From Neobacillus ginsengisoli (GTDB lineage: Bacteria; Bacillota; Bacilli; Bacillales_B; DSM-18226): a stretch of DNA of 64,000 bases. Below the pieces are notes generated by a model. That model did no database searches and was not told the origin of the DNA. It saw only the letters and a program-made list of their open reading frames with translations. Positions 33,292 to 42,024 of this stretch are shown in pieces (within the stretch, counting starts at the first letter, position 1; each line of letters begins with the position of its first letter). The stretch lies in NCBI RefSeq assembly GCF_030813055.1, contig NZ_JAUSTW010000002.1, positions 372,001 to 436,000 on the forward strand. The letters are read 5' to 3'. The translations under genes and the position numbers were made by a program.

Positions 33292-35487
33292 ATGAAAAAA
33301 GCTTTAAAGAAGGTTGATTTCCGGCTGGCAGGGATTCTCTTTTTATCCCTTATATTAAATTTTTATAATTTAAAAAATGCAGGCTCTAACACCTACTATA
33401 CCGCTGCAGTAAAGAGTATGATGCAGAATTTCCATGCCTTTTTCTATGCATCCTTTGACCCGCAAGGATTCATTACTGTTGATAAACCGCCGGTAGCATT
33501 ATGGATTCAAACACTAAGTGCTTCTATTTTTGGGTTAAGTGACTTTAGTGTATTGCTTCCGGAAGCAATAGCAGGTGTCATTTCTGTTTATCTTATGTAT
33601 GTTTTAGTGAAACCGAAGTTTGGGAGAGCAGCTGCATTACTATCAAGTCTTGTATTATCATGTTCACCAATTTTTGTTGCCGTGGTTAGAACAAATAACG
33701 TGGATAGCATCCTGATTTTAACATTATTAATAGCAACTTGGGCGCTAATGAAATCCGTTGAAAAGCAAAAAGCGGGTTGGTTAATTCTAAGTGTAACATT
33801 GATTGGCATTGGTTTTAATATAAAAATGCTTCAGGCATATATGGTTGTGCCGGCAATGTATTTATTTTACTGGATCGCGGTAAAAGCAAAATGGACAAAG
33901 AAGTTGAAAAATTTATTATTCGCAACTATTGTTTTGGCAGTTGTATCATTGTCATGGGCTGTTGCGGTTGATCTTGTTCCGGAGAATGAACGGCCTTATA
34001 TCGGAAGCAGTCAAACGAATTCGGTTCTTGAACTGGCACTTGGCTACAATGGAATTTCACGTTTAACGGGAATGAACAATGGTGCTGGAAGCAACCGCAC
34101 AAATTCGACAAAACCGTCAAATAAAAGTGTTACAAGTATTTCCCAACAAAGTGGGAATCAGCAAGGAAAGAACCTACAAGCCAATAAAAACAATGTCAGT
34201 AACAAACAGGTTAACTCTGGACAAGATAGTTTGCCATCCGGGTCACAAGGAACGGCCACTAATCAGGTTCAAGGAAACCAAGGACAGTTTGGAAACGGGG
34301 GACCGCCTCCTAACTTTCAAGGTAATGGAAACGGTAATATGAGAGGACAGGGCGGGTCTGGAGGGATGTTCGGTACAGGAAATCCCGGTGTATTACGACT
34401 TTTTTCAACTGAGCTATCAGGGCAAATTAGTTGGTTATTGCCATTTGTTCTTTTTGCCGTTATTGGATTATTTACTGAATTACGCGAAAATAAGAAATTT
34501 GATTTACAAAGCAAAGTTGCAGCCTTCTGGCTGGCTTGGTTAGTACCAATGATGATTTTCTTCAGTATAGCGGGCTTCTTTCACCAGTATTATTTAAGTA
34601 TGATGGGACCAGCGATTGCAGCATTAGTAGGAATTGGTTGGACAGTTAATTGGAAAGCATTCAAGATTAAAGAAGGCTGGAAATCCTGGTTATTACCAAT
34701 TTCGGTTCTTACGACTTTTCTTTTTGAAGCTTTAATCTTATATCAAAATTCGATATCACAACCTCTGATTTTGGCGACGGTGATAGCTGGAATATTCTTC
34801 TTTGCTGTCCTAATTCAAATTAGGAAGAAAGAAAGTTTTTCACCTAATTTACCGATGGTTGGAATTCTGGCCATGCTGGTTCTGCCGTTATACTGGACTG
34901 GAATTACCATAAATACTTCAGGAAATTCTATGACTCCAATAGCTGGTCCACATCATTCATGGTTTGGAGGAATGAATGCCGGAGGACCAATGGCTGGGAA
35001 TATGGGAGGATCGTCAAATAATTCTACCTCTAATCAAGATGCTAATAGTGTTCCAGTTAGTGGAACAGTAAATAATAGTCGGAAGGGGGGAGGTCCTGGA
35101 TCCGTACTAAACTCATCGTTACTTTCGTATCTTAAAAAACATTATAATGGTGAGAAATATTTCTTAGCTACAGACAGCACCCAATCAGCGGCACCGTATA
35201 TCTTAAATACAAACTACGCTGTAATGGCAATGGGGGGCTTTTCAGGAAGTGACCCTGCACTTACCCCTGTGAAGTTAGCGAAAATGGCGAAATCCGGTGA
35301 AATTAAATACTTCTTACTATCAGGTAGAGGAGGAATGGGCCGAGACCAAAGCCAAGCTGTTACACAATGGATCAAGGATAACTGTATTGAGGTCCTAAGC
35401 AGCGAATGGCAATCCAATTCTTCATCTCAAAGCCAAGCGTCATTTGGCGGGATTGGCGGCGAAACGTTATACGTCTATAAAGGATAG
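33292..35487 (+). CDS. ykcB: YkcB-type GT39 membrane glycosyltransferase
   Basis: A 731-residue membrane enzyme of the ArnT/PMT (GT39) family. The N-terminal half has ~9 spans with the acidic catalytic loop FDPQGFITVDKPPVALWI (~60-77) and LLPEAIAGV. Between ~262 and ~362 lies a low-complexity Asn/Gln/Gly/Ser loop including QGNGNGNMRGQG and GGSGGMFGTG; a second Gly/Asn-rich stretch is at ~555-600. More spans and a soluble C-terminal domain (LNSSLLSYLKKHYNGEKYFL on) follow. GT39 enzymes pass a sugar from a polyprenyl carrier to an acceptor outside the membrane; ykcC would supply it. The acceptor is unknown. Confidence 0.85.
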   Translation: MKKALKKVDFRLAGILFLSLILNFYNLKNAGSNTYYTAAVKSMMQNFHAFFYASFDPQGFITVDKPPVALWIQTLSASIFGLSDFSVLLPEAIAGVISVYLMYVLVKPKFGRAAALLSSLVLSCSPIFVAVVRTNNVDSILILTLLIATWALMKSVEKQKAGWLILSVTLIGIGFNIKMLQAYMVVPAMYLFYWIAVKAKWTKKLKNLLFATIVLAVVSLSWAVAVDLVPENERPYIGSSQTNSVLELALGYNGISRLTGMNNGAGSNRTNSTKPSNKSVTSISQQSGNQQGKNLQANKNNVSNKQVNSGQDSLPSGSQGTATNQVQGNQGQFGNGGPPPNFQGNGNGNMRGQGGSGGMFGTGNPGVLRLFSTELSGQISWLLPFVLFAVIGLFTELRENKKFDLQSKVAAFWLAWLVPMMIFFSIAGFFHQYYLSMMGPAIAALVGIGWTVNWKAFKIKEGWKSWLLPISVLTTFLFEALILYQNSISQPLILATVIAGIFFFAVLIQIRKKESFSPNLPMVGILAMLVLPLYWTGITINTSGNSMTPIAGPHHSWFGGMNAGGPMAGNMGGSSNNSTSNQDANSVPVSGTVNNSRKGGGPGSVLNSSLLSYLKKHYNGEKYFLATDSTQSAAPYILNTNYAVMAMGGFSGSDPALTPVKLAKMAKSGEIKYFLLSGRGGMGRDQSQAVTQWIKDNCIEVLSSEWQSNSSSQSQASFGGIGGETLYVYKG

Positions 35488-35507
35488 ATGTTCATAGATA
35501 GATTTAA

Positions 35508-35535
35508 AAGAGGCTGGCCCTGTGTCAGCCTTTTT
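35508..35535 (+). terminator. Terminator of the ykcC-gtaB-ykcB operon
   Basis: AGGCTGGC pairs with GTCAGCCT, followed by TTTTTTT. Confidence 0.75.
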
Positions 35536-35649
35536 TTGTGTTTTCTATTAGGCCTGAAATTACCGATTTAAAGCAATATTTTATAATTTTCCTATTTAAA
35601 AATGAACAATTTGTTAAAAACCTATTAAATATGACCTTTGAAACACAAA

Positions 35650-35699
35650 TGTAATATTCCTATAACTTATTTGACAAATTTAGATGATATACTTCTAAT
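35650..35699 (+). promoter_or_regulatory. Candidate WalR box and promoter of CwlO-like gene
   Basis: TGTAAT-ATTCC-TATAAC at 35650-35666 fits the WalR box TGTWAH-N5-TGTWAH with one mismatch. TTGACA (35671) and TCTAAT (35694), spacing 17, follow directly. WalRK controls cwlO in B. subtilis. The ~175 bases between this promoter and the ATG at 35878 form a long AT-rich leader with no gene. Confidence 0.45.
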
Positions 35700-35877
35700 T
35701 ACAACAAAATAGGATGAAAATGGGTAATATTTATGATATTCGACTGAGATTTTTGTAGATTAATAGATTCTAAATGGACTACTATACATAGAAATTTGTC
35801 AAATTACGTTGAAATTCATTTGTTAGTTAAAAAAATACATTGAATTGATTTGATAATTGGAAAGCAGGGAAATCGAA

Positions 35878-37086
35878 ATGAAAAAAAAGATAACTGCACT
35901 TAGTACGATAATTATGCTTGGACTTGGAAGCGCTTTTTCTATTCCATCAGCGATGGCTGCTACTAATGACCCGCAAAACATAAAAGGTCAGCGGTCAGGG
36001 GTTCAAGCCGGAATCACGAAAGCAAATGCAGAAATTTCTCAAGTTCAGGATGAACTTGCTCAATTAAATGCTCAAATTAATCGGGTAGATCAGGCCATTA
36101 AAGATAATAATAACATGATCACGCAAACTGAAGAGAATATGAAAACTTCTCAGTCTGAGGTACTTCAGCTTCAACAAGAAGTTACGGTTATAAAGGAAAG
36201 AATTGCGAAACGAAATGAAGTATTGAAAAAACGGGCCCTTTCCTATCAGGAAAGCGGTGGAGATGTTAGCTATTTGGACGTTTTCCTGGGTGCTTCAAGC
36301 TTCAGTGATTTGGTTGAACGGATTGGGGCTGTTGCAACAATCGTCCAAGCAGACTCTGATTTGGTAAAACAGCATGAAGCGGATAAGCAGGAAGTCGAAA
36401 AAAAGCAAGCTTCAGTTGAAAAAAAACTGGCGGACCTCAAGAGCATGAAGACAGACCTTGAGGGAATGCAGGCCCAAATTATGGATCAAAAAGCGCAAAA
36501 TGATACCTTAAAGGAAGAATTAAAAAAGAAAGAACAAGATAAATTATCACAAAAGGCCGATTTGCAAAATCAAGATTCAAGTTTAGCAGCGCAAGAAACT
36601 CAGCTTCAACAAACGGCTTCAAGCCAAACTACTGCTAATTCTAACTCTTCGATGAATATCTCAATTTCAACCGGTTCAATGCCGGCAGCTAGCGGATCGA
36701 TAAGTGATGTAATCAATGCAGGGTATCGTTATATCGGAAATTCTGTTTATGTATTTGGCGGCGGTAGAACAGCCTATGATATTGCCAATGGTAGATTTGA
36801 CTGTTCCGGATTTGTGCACTGGGCATTTTCTCAAGCTGGAATCAGTGTAGGAACAAGTACAGATTCCTTGAAAAATGCAGGAACAAGAGTGTCTGCAAGC
36901 CAAATGCGTCCCGGAGACCTAGTTTTCTTTAATACTTATAAAACAGATGGGCATGTGGGAATTTATCTTGGTGGAGGTAAATTCATTGGCTCACAAAGCT
37001 CAACAGGTGTTGCGGTTGCAGATATGTCTTCCAGTTACTGGAAAGAGAAGTTTAACGGTCGTGTTGTTCGTATAATAAATAATTAA
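35878..37086 (+). CDS. CwlO-like NlpC/P60 peptidoglycan endopeptidase
   Basis: A 402-residue secreted enzyme from the ATG at 35878; the frame from 35857 starts with TTG and lacks a ribosome site. The signal peptide ends near SAMAATND. A long coiled coil (~30-255) follows, as in CwlO, where it binds FtsEX. The NlpC/P60 domain (~280-402) has catalytic Cys in RFDCSGFVHWAFSQAG, His in TDGHVGIYLGGGKFI, and a third residue near TGVAVAD. The enzyme cuts the D-gamma-Glu-diamino acid bond of the wall peptide and is an elongation hydrolase in B. subtilis. Linked promoter and WalR-like box support the CwlO assignment; a paralogue is possible. Confidence 0.88.
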   Translation: MKKKITALSTIIMLGLGSAFSIPSAMAATNDPQNIKGQRSGVQAGITKANAEISQVQDELAQLNAQINRVDQAIKDNNNMITQTEENMKTSQSEVLQLQQEVTVIKERIAKRNEVLKKRALSYQESGGDVSYLDVFLGASSFSDLVERIGAVATIVQADSDLVKQHEADKQEVEKKQASVEKKLADLKSMKTDLEGMQAQIMDQKAQNDTLKEELKKKEQDKLSQKADLQNQDSSLAAQETQLQQTASSQTTANSNSSMNISISTGSMPAASGSISDVINAGYRYIGNSVYVFGGGRTAYDIANGRFDCSGFVHWAFSQAGISVGTSTDSLKNAGTRVSASQMRPGDLVFFNTYKTDGHVGIYLGGGKFIGSQSSTGVAVADMSSSYWKEKFNGRVVRIINN

Positions 37087-37093
37087 TAGAAAT

Positions 37094-37133
37094 AAGAAGC
37101 GAGGCCATTTATAAACGGCCTCGCTTCTTTTTT
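37094..37133 (+). terminator. Terminator after CwlO-like gene
   Basis: AAGAAGCGAGGCC pairs perfectly with GGCCTCGCTTCTT around a 10-base loop, followed by TTTTT. Confidence 0.85.
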
Positions 37134-37208
37134 ACACAATGGTCCCTAAAGAAGGGGTTTAAAATGCTATCGGAAAAAATCAATTGAATTAATTTTATAA
37201 GTAGTTCA

Positions 37209-37232
37209 CGATTTATGTAAATCGCTTTTTTT
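37209..37232 (+). terminator. Isolated terminator-like hairpin in uppP leader
   Basis: CGATTT and AAATCG flank ATGT and are followed by CTTTTTTT. There is no gene between the previous terminator (37133) and this point, so it may end a short leader or small RNA, or act as an attenuator for uppP. Confidence 0.4.
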
Positions 37233-37300
37233 CATTAAATCCTATTTACCAAAAATAAAAACGATGGAAAAATATATATATTTGCCAAAGGAGTAAAAAA

Positions 37301-37318
37301 TTGAGTAAACTAGGATAG
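37301..37318 (+). CDS. Possible five-codon leader peptide before uppP
   Basis: AAAGGAG at 37287-37293 precedes TTG at 37301 by 7 bases and opens M-S-K-L-G then TAG. Too short to be more than a suggestion; it could be a relic ribosome site. Confidence 0.15.
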   Translation: MSKLG

Positions 37319-37371
37319 TTATTGTCTCATTCGAATTATTAAAAAAATAATTGTTAGGAGAAATTGCTAAA

Positions 37372-38211
37372 ATGGATTTTCTTATGCTTATTAAAGCCAT
37401 TATTTTAGGGTTAGTGGAGGGATTAACAGAATTTGCACCTGTATCATCGACAGGACACATGATCATTGTTGATGATATGTGGATCAAAACTGAACACTTT
37501 TTATCCACCCATGCAGCTCACACGTTTAAAGTAGTCATTCAGCTTGGTTCCGTTCTCGCTGCTGTTGTGTATTTTAGAGAACGTTTTTTCGATCTTTTAG
37601 GTTTGAAACGCCTAAATAGAGAGTCTGTAGAAGGGCAAAGTCAGGGGCACCTTAAATTAACCCAGGTAATTGTCGGATTAATCCCTGCCGGCGTTTTAGG
37701 AGTTCTGTTTAATGACTATATTGATGCTCACTTATTTTCAACTAAAACTGTATTAATTGGTTTAGTCCTTGGAGCCGTCTTAATGATTATCGCTGACCTA
37801 ATCGGTCCGAAGAATCCGAAAGTACAGTCGGTTGATCAAATTACCTATAAACAGGCTTTGATTGTCGGACTTTTTCAATGTCTATCACTTTGGCCAGGAT
37901 TTTCCCGTTCTGGGTCAACGATTTCTGCAGGTGTTCTTTCCGGAATGAACCATCGTGCTGCAGCTGATTTTACTTTTATTATGGCTGTTCCAATTATGGC
38001 GGGAGCAAGTCTTTTATCCCTGTTGCATAATTGGCATTATATGACTGCTGATTTGCTTCCGTTTTTTATTGCCGGCTTTATTAGTGCTTTTGTGTTTGCG
38101 CTTTTATCAATCCGCTTTTTCTTAAAGCTTATTAATAAAATTAAACTTTTACCCTTCGCGGTTTATCGAATCGTGTTAGCGATTGTAATTTCCTTTGTAT
38201 TATTCTTTTAG
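37372..38211 (+). CDS. uppP: Undecaprenyl-diphosphatase (UppP/BacA)
   Basis: A 279-residue membrane protein from the ATG at 37372, with AGGAG 10 bases upstream; the TTG at 37351 lies before that site. BacA signatures: LGLVEGLTEFAPVSSTGHMI (~11-30), with the catalytic Glu and Ser-Ser-Thr, and the second repeat SLWPGFSRSGSTISAG (~172), with the essential Arg. It removes a phosphate from undecaprenyl diphosphate to recycle the carrier for wall polymers and underlies bacitracin tolerance. The family usually has EFLPVSSTGH; here FAP replaces FLP. Confidence 0.93.
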   Translation: MDFLMLIKAIILGLVEGLTEFAPVSSTGHMIIVDDMWIKTEHFLSTHAAHTFKVVIQLGSVLAAVVYFRERFFDLLGLKRLNRESVEGQSQGHLKLTQVIVGLIPAGVLGVLFNDYIDAHLFSTKTVLIGLVLGAVLMIIADLIGPKNPKVQSVDQITYKQALIVGLFQCLSLWPGFSRSGSTISAGVLSGMNHRAAADFTFIMAVPIMAGASLLSLLHNWHYMTADLLPFFIAGFISAFVFALLSIRFFLKLINKIKLLPFAVYRIVLAIVISFVLFF

Positions 38212-38250
38212 AAAAAGAGGCTGTCCCTTAAAGTCAGTTCTCATATGATC

Positions 38251-38290
38251 AGAAAAATCCAACAGCCAAACGGTTGTTGGATTTTTCTTT
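38251..38290 (+). terminator. Terminator of uppP
   Basis: AGAAAAATCCAACA pairs with TGTTGGATTTTTCT, then TTTT. Confidence 0.85.
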
Positions 38291-38387
38291 TATTGATATT
38301 TACGGAGGGTTTTTGCGACATAAAGTAATAATAGTAGTGGGGATGTAGGTAGAAATTGCGATAAATACAGTCTTTATTCGTATTTTT

Positions 38388-39245
38388 CTAAAAGTAATCA
38401 GGAAAATCACTAACGATCCCATCAAGATGAAGTTGTTGAAGTGCTTTCATTTCTTGCTTATTCTTCACTGTCCAAATGATTGTTTTGAAGCCATTGCGAT
38501 GGAGTCTTCTAATTAATCGAGGGTTTACCATTGTAATTTTGGGATTTACATAGGAGGCATAATGAGAAAAAGAATTCAATTCTTTATTCGATATTCCCCT
38601 GCCTGTATTTTTGATAAGGACGCCAATTGGTATGGAAGGCATAAGGTTATGAAAGCGTTTCAAAGATTTTCTGTCAAAGGATTGAACAATTATTTTATGT
38701 TCTTCTGTGAGTCTTTGGGTTCTTTTTTTTAGTTCCTTAGCCACTTTTTCCTCGATTCCCGGGTAAAGAGATGGTTTCTTTAATTCGATGACTATACCTG
38801 TTTTTCCAGCGAAATTTTCTAGAAATTCTTTGAAAGAAGGGATTCTTTCTCCTGAGAACGTTGGGTTAAACCAGCTTCCTGCATCAAGTGCTTGAATTTC
38901 TTGTAAAGTAAAATCCTTTACTTTGCCCTTACCATCGGTTGTTCGATTAACAGTGGAATCATGGATAACAACCAGTTCACCATCCCTTGTCATCTGCACA
39001 TCAATTTCCAGGTAATCTACGCCCATTTCCAGCGCTTTATTAAAGGATGCAAATGTATTTTCAGGGCAATATCCGGCAGCACCTCTGTGACCAATTTTCA
39101 ATGGAGTTTGCCGGTTTTTGAATTTTCTTCCATCTCTTTTCAAGATCCTGTGGGAATTCTTAAAAATTAAGAATAATAAACGGACAGCATACCTCAATTT
39201 ATTTGCTCCTGTCATATCTATTTGTGAACATGGTAAAAAAAACAA
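38388..39245 (-). CDS. Glycerophosphodiester phosphodiesterase
   Basis: A 285-residue GDPD enzyme. The catalytic region reads IGHRGAAGYCPENTFASF (~51) with the first His and Glu-Asn, then YLEIDVQMTRDGELVVIHD (~78), with acidic metal ligands and the second His, and IELKKP (~150). The enzyme hydrolyses glycerophosphodiesters to glycerol-3-phosphate and an alcohol. A positively charged N-terminal ~40 residues with a hydrophobic stretch (VRLLFLIF) may tether it to the membrane. The TTG start at 39245 has AAAGG upstream; ATG at 39215 lacks a ribosome site. It is not linked to glpT here. Confidence 0.85.
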   Translation of the reverse strand: MFFLPCSQIDMTGANKLRYAVRLLFLIFKNSHRILKRDGRKFKNRQTPLKIGHRGAAGYCPENTFASFNKALEMGVDYLEIDVQMTRDGELVVIHDSTVNRTTDGKGKVKDFTLQEIQALDAGSWFNPTFSGERIPSFKEFLENFAGKTGIVIELKKPSLYPGIEEKVAKELKKRTQRLTEEHKIIVQSFDRKSLKRFHNLMPSIPIGVLIKNTGRGISNKELNSFSHYASYVNPKITMVNPRLIRRLHRNGFKTIIWTVKNKQEMKALQQLHLDGIVSDFPDYF

Positions 39246-39447
39246 AACCTTTTGTCAATCTCCATCTCCTTCTAATCAATTTCTATCGTAGAAATATTAA
39301 ATTTGTAACCATAGTTATATTTGTCCAAGCAAAACGGAAATAGGCTTATTCTTTTTTTTCAAAAGAAGGTAATTTGGATAGGTGTCTATCGCACATTTTT
39401 GGCCGGGTGAATAGGATATATAGAATTTACAAAAGGAGGTAATGAAA

Positions 39448-39543
39448 ATGTCTGGGGTTGCAGGTGGCGGATTTGCCCTACTGGTCGTATTATTTATTTT
39501 GTTAATCATTATCGGTGCTTCTTGGGGTTGCGGATTCTATTAA
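39448..39543 (+). CDS. YjcZ-family small sporulation membrane peptide
   Basis: A 31-residue peptide: MSGVAGGGFALLVVLFILL then IIIGASWGCGFY. A Gly-rich start and one membrane span with a Cys-aromatic end are the YjcZ/SscA pattern of tiny spore-expressed proteins. I used the ATG at 39448, 8 bases after AAAGGAGGT; an upstream ATG at 39442 is too close. It is followed 21 bases on by a second member. Confidence 0.85.
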   Translation: MSGVAGGGFALLVVLFILLIIIGASWGCGFY

Positions 39544-39564
39544 TATAAACTGGAGGTTTTGAAG

Positions 39565-39699
39565 ATGTTTGGATATGGCTATGGTGGATGCGGTTATGGT
39601 TATGGTGGCTGCGGTTATGGATTTGGCGGCGGTTTTGCGTTAATCGTTGTATTATTCATTCTATTGATTATCGTAGGTGCAGCCTGCTTTAGATGGTAA
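39565..39699 (+). CDS. YjcZ-family small sporulation membrane peptide
   Basis: A 44-residue peptide with a Gly-Tyr-Cys repeat ([20 protein letters not shown]) before a span [19 protein letters not shown] and ending RW. It shares [12 protein letters not shown] with its neighbour at 39448, so the pair is a duplication. TGGAGG lies 10 bases upstream. Spore-related role is inferred from the family. Confidence 0.85.
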   Translation: MFGYGYGGCGYGYGGCGYGFGGGFALIVVLFILLIIVGAACFRW

Positions 39700-39722
39700 A
39701 ATGATAAAATTATAAATTGTCT

Positions 39723-39752
39723 AACCCTCTTGATTATTCAAGAGGGTTTTCT
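39723..39752. terminator. Bidirectional terminator
   Basis: AACCCTCTTGA pairs with TCAAGAGGGTT around TTAT, followed by TT. It separates the YjcZ pair from the convergent DUF1232 gene. Confidence 0.8.
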
Positions 39753-40155
39753 AGCTTGAGGATATTAGTTTTTTCCATTTTTTGTATTCATCTAATTCCT
39801 TTGATACCTTCTTAATGGTATACCCGATCACTGCTGCATCGTCAACGATTCCGATACCAACAATAAAATCCGGTATTACATCAATTGGGGAAACAAAATA
39901 TAGGACGGCACCAATGACAGTAAGTAAAGTGCTGTTTGAAACGTTTTTATATTCGCCCTTCGAATAGGACTTAATCAACTCAAGGAATAATTGAAGTTTA
40001 TCCCATGCTTCTCCCAAAGTCCCTTTCCTTTTATTTGCTTTTTTTATTGCTTTACTTAACAGACCTTCAGTTTTTTCCGGGTTGTTAAGATAATCCTTCG
40101 CTTTATCTTCGTATTTTGCCCTTGTTTTTGCATTAGGCTCTTTTATTTCGAACAT
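39751..40155 (-). CDS. DUF1232 (YkvA-like) membrane protein
   Basis: A 134-residue protein. The ATG at 40155 has AAGGGAG ~8 bases upstream; GTG at 40164 overlaps it. The DUF1232 core is LTVIGAVLYFVSPIDVIPDF (~76-95), with the invariant SPIDxIPD turn, followed by GIGIVDDAAVIGY. The family has a membrane-embedded hairpin and unknown function. Helical charged N-terminus. No linked genes. Confidence 0.85.
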   Translation of the reverse strand: MFEIKEPNAKTRAKYEDKAKDYLNNPEKTEGLLSKAIKKANKRKGTLGEAWDKLQLFLELIKSYSKGEYKNVSNSTLLTVIGAVLYFVSPIDVIPDFIVGIGIVDDAAVIGYTIKKVSKELDEYKKWKKLISSS

Positions 40156-40245
40156 CCGTTTCACTCCCTTATGAGGAATACGTTTTTAGTTTGTCACGAA
40201 AATGGGAAATCCATTTAGGTAAAGTTAGTTTGATGGATAGAATGC

Positions 40246-40280
40246 ATAAAAAAATCAGGCATCAAATGAGGCCTGATCCA
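40246..40280 (-). terminator. Terminator of the FtsH-like gene
   Basis: On the minus strand ATCAGGC pairs with GCCTGAT around ~10 bases and is followed by TTTTTT. Confidence 0.75.
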
Positions 40281-40284
40281 TTTT

Positions 40285-42024
40285 TTATGCAAAAACTAAA
40301 TTTTCTGTAATTGATTCATTAGTTCCCCGCACAATATTTTCCACTTCATAACCTTCAAGGGTTTCTTTCCTTAATAATGCATCAACTAATTGCTGATACT
40401 GATGTTGATGGTTATTAATAAGACCTTCTGCCATTTCTAAACCTTTTTCAAAAAGCTCTTGCATTTTTGCTTCTTTATCCTGTTTATTAAAGGTCAGTGT
40501 AAAGCCGTTTTGAAGCATTCCTGTATCGACCATTTGTTCAATAATATGTTTTGCTTGCTGAACGTCGCCACTCACGCCAATACTATGCTCGCCAAGAAAT
40601 AATCTCTCGGCTACACCGCCTGCTAACACCATGGCAATTCGGTCTAAAAGGTCGCTTGTAGTAGACAAATGAAGTTCTTTTGGAATGGGTGCCACATAAC
40701 CGAGTGCCTCACCCCGTGGGATGATAGTTGCTTTTCTGACAGAACCGGGCTTTGTTAACGATGCGACAATCGCATGACCCGCCTCATGGATGGCAACTCT
40801 TCGTTTTGTTTCTTGGTCCTGCAACGAACGAGATGTACTTCCCAAGATGGTTCGATCAAGCGCATAATCAAGGTCTTGTTTCTGTATAACGTTCTGCCCA
40901 TTACGTACTGCCCGTCGGCTTGCTGTTTCAAAGAGTGATTGAAGTTCGGCACCGGAAAAACCTGATGTGCTTTCAGCTAAATCATCCAGAGAAGAAAGAA
41001 CATTTTCTGCAAGTGACTTTCCTTTTGTATGGATGTCAATGATTTCTTTCCTTCCCTTTGTATCCGGAAGCGGTACATGAAAAGAGAAGTCGATTCTTCC
41101 TGGACGGAGGAAGGCTTCATCCAACATATCTTTTCTGTTGGTTGCTGCAATAAATAAAATGCCATCATTCGAATGGCCGCCATCAAGCTGAACAAGGAGT
41201 TCTGTTAAGGTCTTTTCTGCTTCCTCACCGCCATGGGCTTTCCTTCTTCCTGCAAGTGCGTCAACTTCATCGATAAAAATAACAGCCGGACCCTGCTTTC
41301 GTGCTGTTTGGAATAATGATCGGACACGACTTGCACCGACACCGACAAAAAGTTCATTAAAGGCAGATCCGCTTGTGGAAAAGAAAGCTGCATTCAGTTC
41401 ACGGGCGATTGCCTGAGCAAGTAAAGTCTTACCGGTACCGGGCGGTCCGTATAACAAAATTCCTTTTGGCGGTTTAATGCCCATTTTGCTTGCTCGTTCT
41501 GGTTCTTTTAACGTTGAGAGTGTTTGCAGAATTTCTTCTTTCATTTCTTCTCCAAGTCCGCCTACATCTTCTAAACTAATGGTCGGAAGTGGACGTGATT
41601 TAGCCACACTATTTTTCATTGAATTGGAGATACCAAAACCGCCTTTTGCTTTTTGAATGGCAAAAGCAGCCACAACAAGCGCTAGGATGACACCGCCCAT
41701 AATCCAATTTCCATAGGCACTGCTAGTTGAATAAGAATAATTTATATTATATTTTTCCACCAGTTTGTCCACCATTTGGCTATTGGGTGGAACGTGTGAA
41801 ACATATTTAGCATTCCCGGCTTTTATATGGATGCTTCCATCAGACTGTTCAGTAAGAGAAACTGTTTTTCCCTGTTGATTTTGAATTGTTTTTTCCACTG
41901 AAGAGAATGGGATAACAACTTCATCATTCGAGGTTTGGATCACCCAAACAATTCCGGCAATGATTAATATAAACGCTGCGATGAGCGGAATAAACTTTGA
42001 AACTATTTTTTTGCTTTGATTCAA
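40285..42024 (-). CDS. FtsH-like membrane AAA+ zinc protease (paralogue)
   Basis: A 579-residue protein with FtsH layout. TM1 (~11-30), a ~75-residue outside domain, TM2 (~108-124). The AAA+ domain has Walker A GPPGTGKT (193-200), Walker B VIFIDEVDAL (~248), SRH with NRKDMLDEAFLRPGRID. The peptidase domain has HEAGH (413-417) and the third ligand in GVSGDVQQAKH. It is shorter than the usual Bacillus FtsH (~630-640), mainly at the C-terminus, and lies far from the tilS-hpt-ftsH context, so it is a second enzyme. It degrades membrane or regulatory proteins by family. TTG start behind AAGGAG. No partner adjacent. Confidence 0.85.
   Translation of the reverse strand: MNQSKKIVSKFIPLIAAFILIIAGIVWVIQTSNDEVVIPFSSVEKTIQNQQGKTVSLTEQSDGSIHIKAGNAKYVSHVPPNSQMVDKLVEKYNINYSYSTSSAYGNWIMGGVILALVVAAFAIQKAKGGFGISNSMKNSVAKSRPLPTISLEDVGGLGEEMKEEILQTLSTLKEPERASKMGIKPPKGILLYGPPGTGKTLLAQAIARELNAAFFSTSGSAFNELFVGVGASRVRSLFQTARKQGPAVIFIDEVDALAGRRKAHGGEEAEKTLTELLVQLDGGHSNDGILFIAATNRKDMLDEAFLRPGRIDFSFHVPLPDTKGRKEIIDIHTKGKSLAENVLSSLDDLAESTSGFSGAELQSLFETASRRAVRNGQNVIQKQDLDYALDRTILGSTSRSLQDQETKRRVAIHEAGHAIVASLTKPGSVRKATIIPRGEALGYVAPIPKELHLSTTSDLLDRIAMVLAGGVAERLFLGEHSIGVSGDVQQAKHIIEQMVDTGMLQNGFTLTFNKQDKEAKMQELFEKGLEMAEGLINNHQHQYQQLVDALLRKETLEGYEVENIVRGTNESITENLVFA

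Noticed and set aside
34079..34342. 87-codon frame inside ykcB
   Set aside because: It is an alternate frame of the low-complexity ykcB loop.
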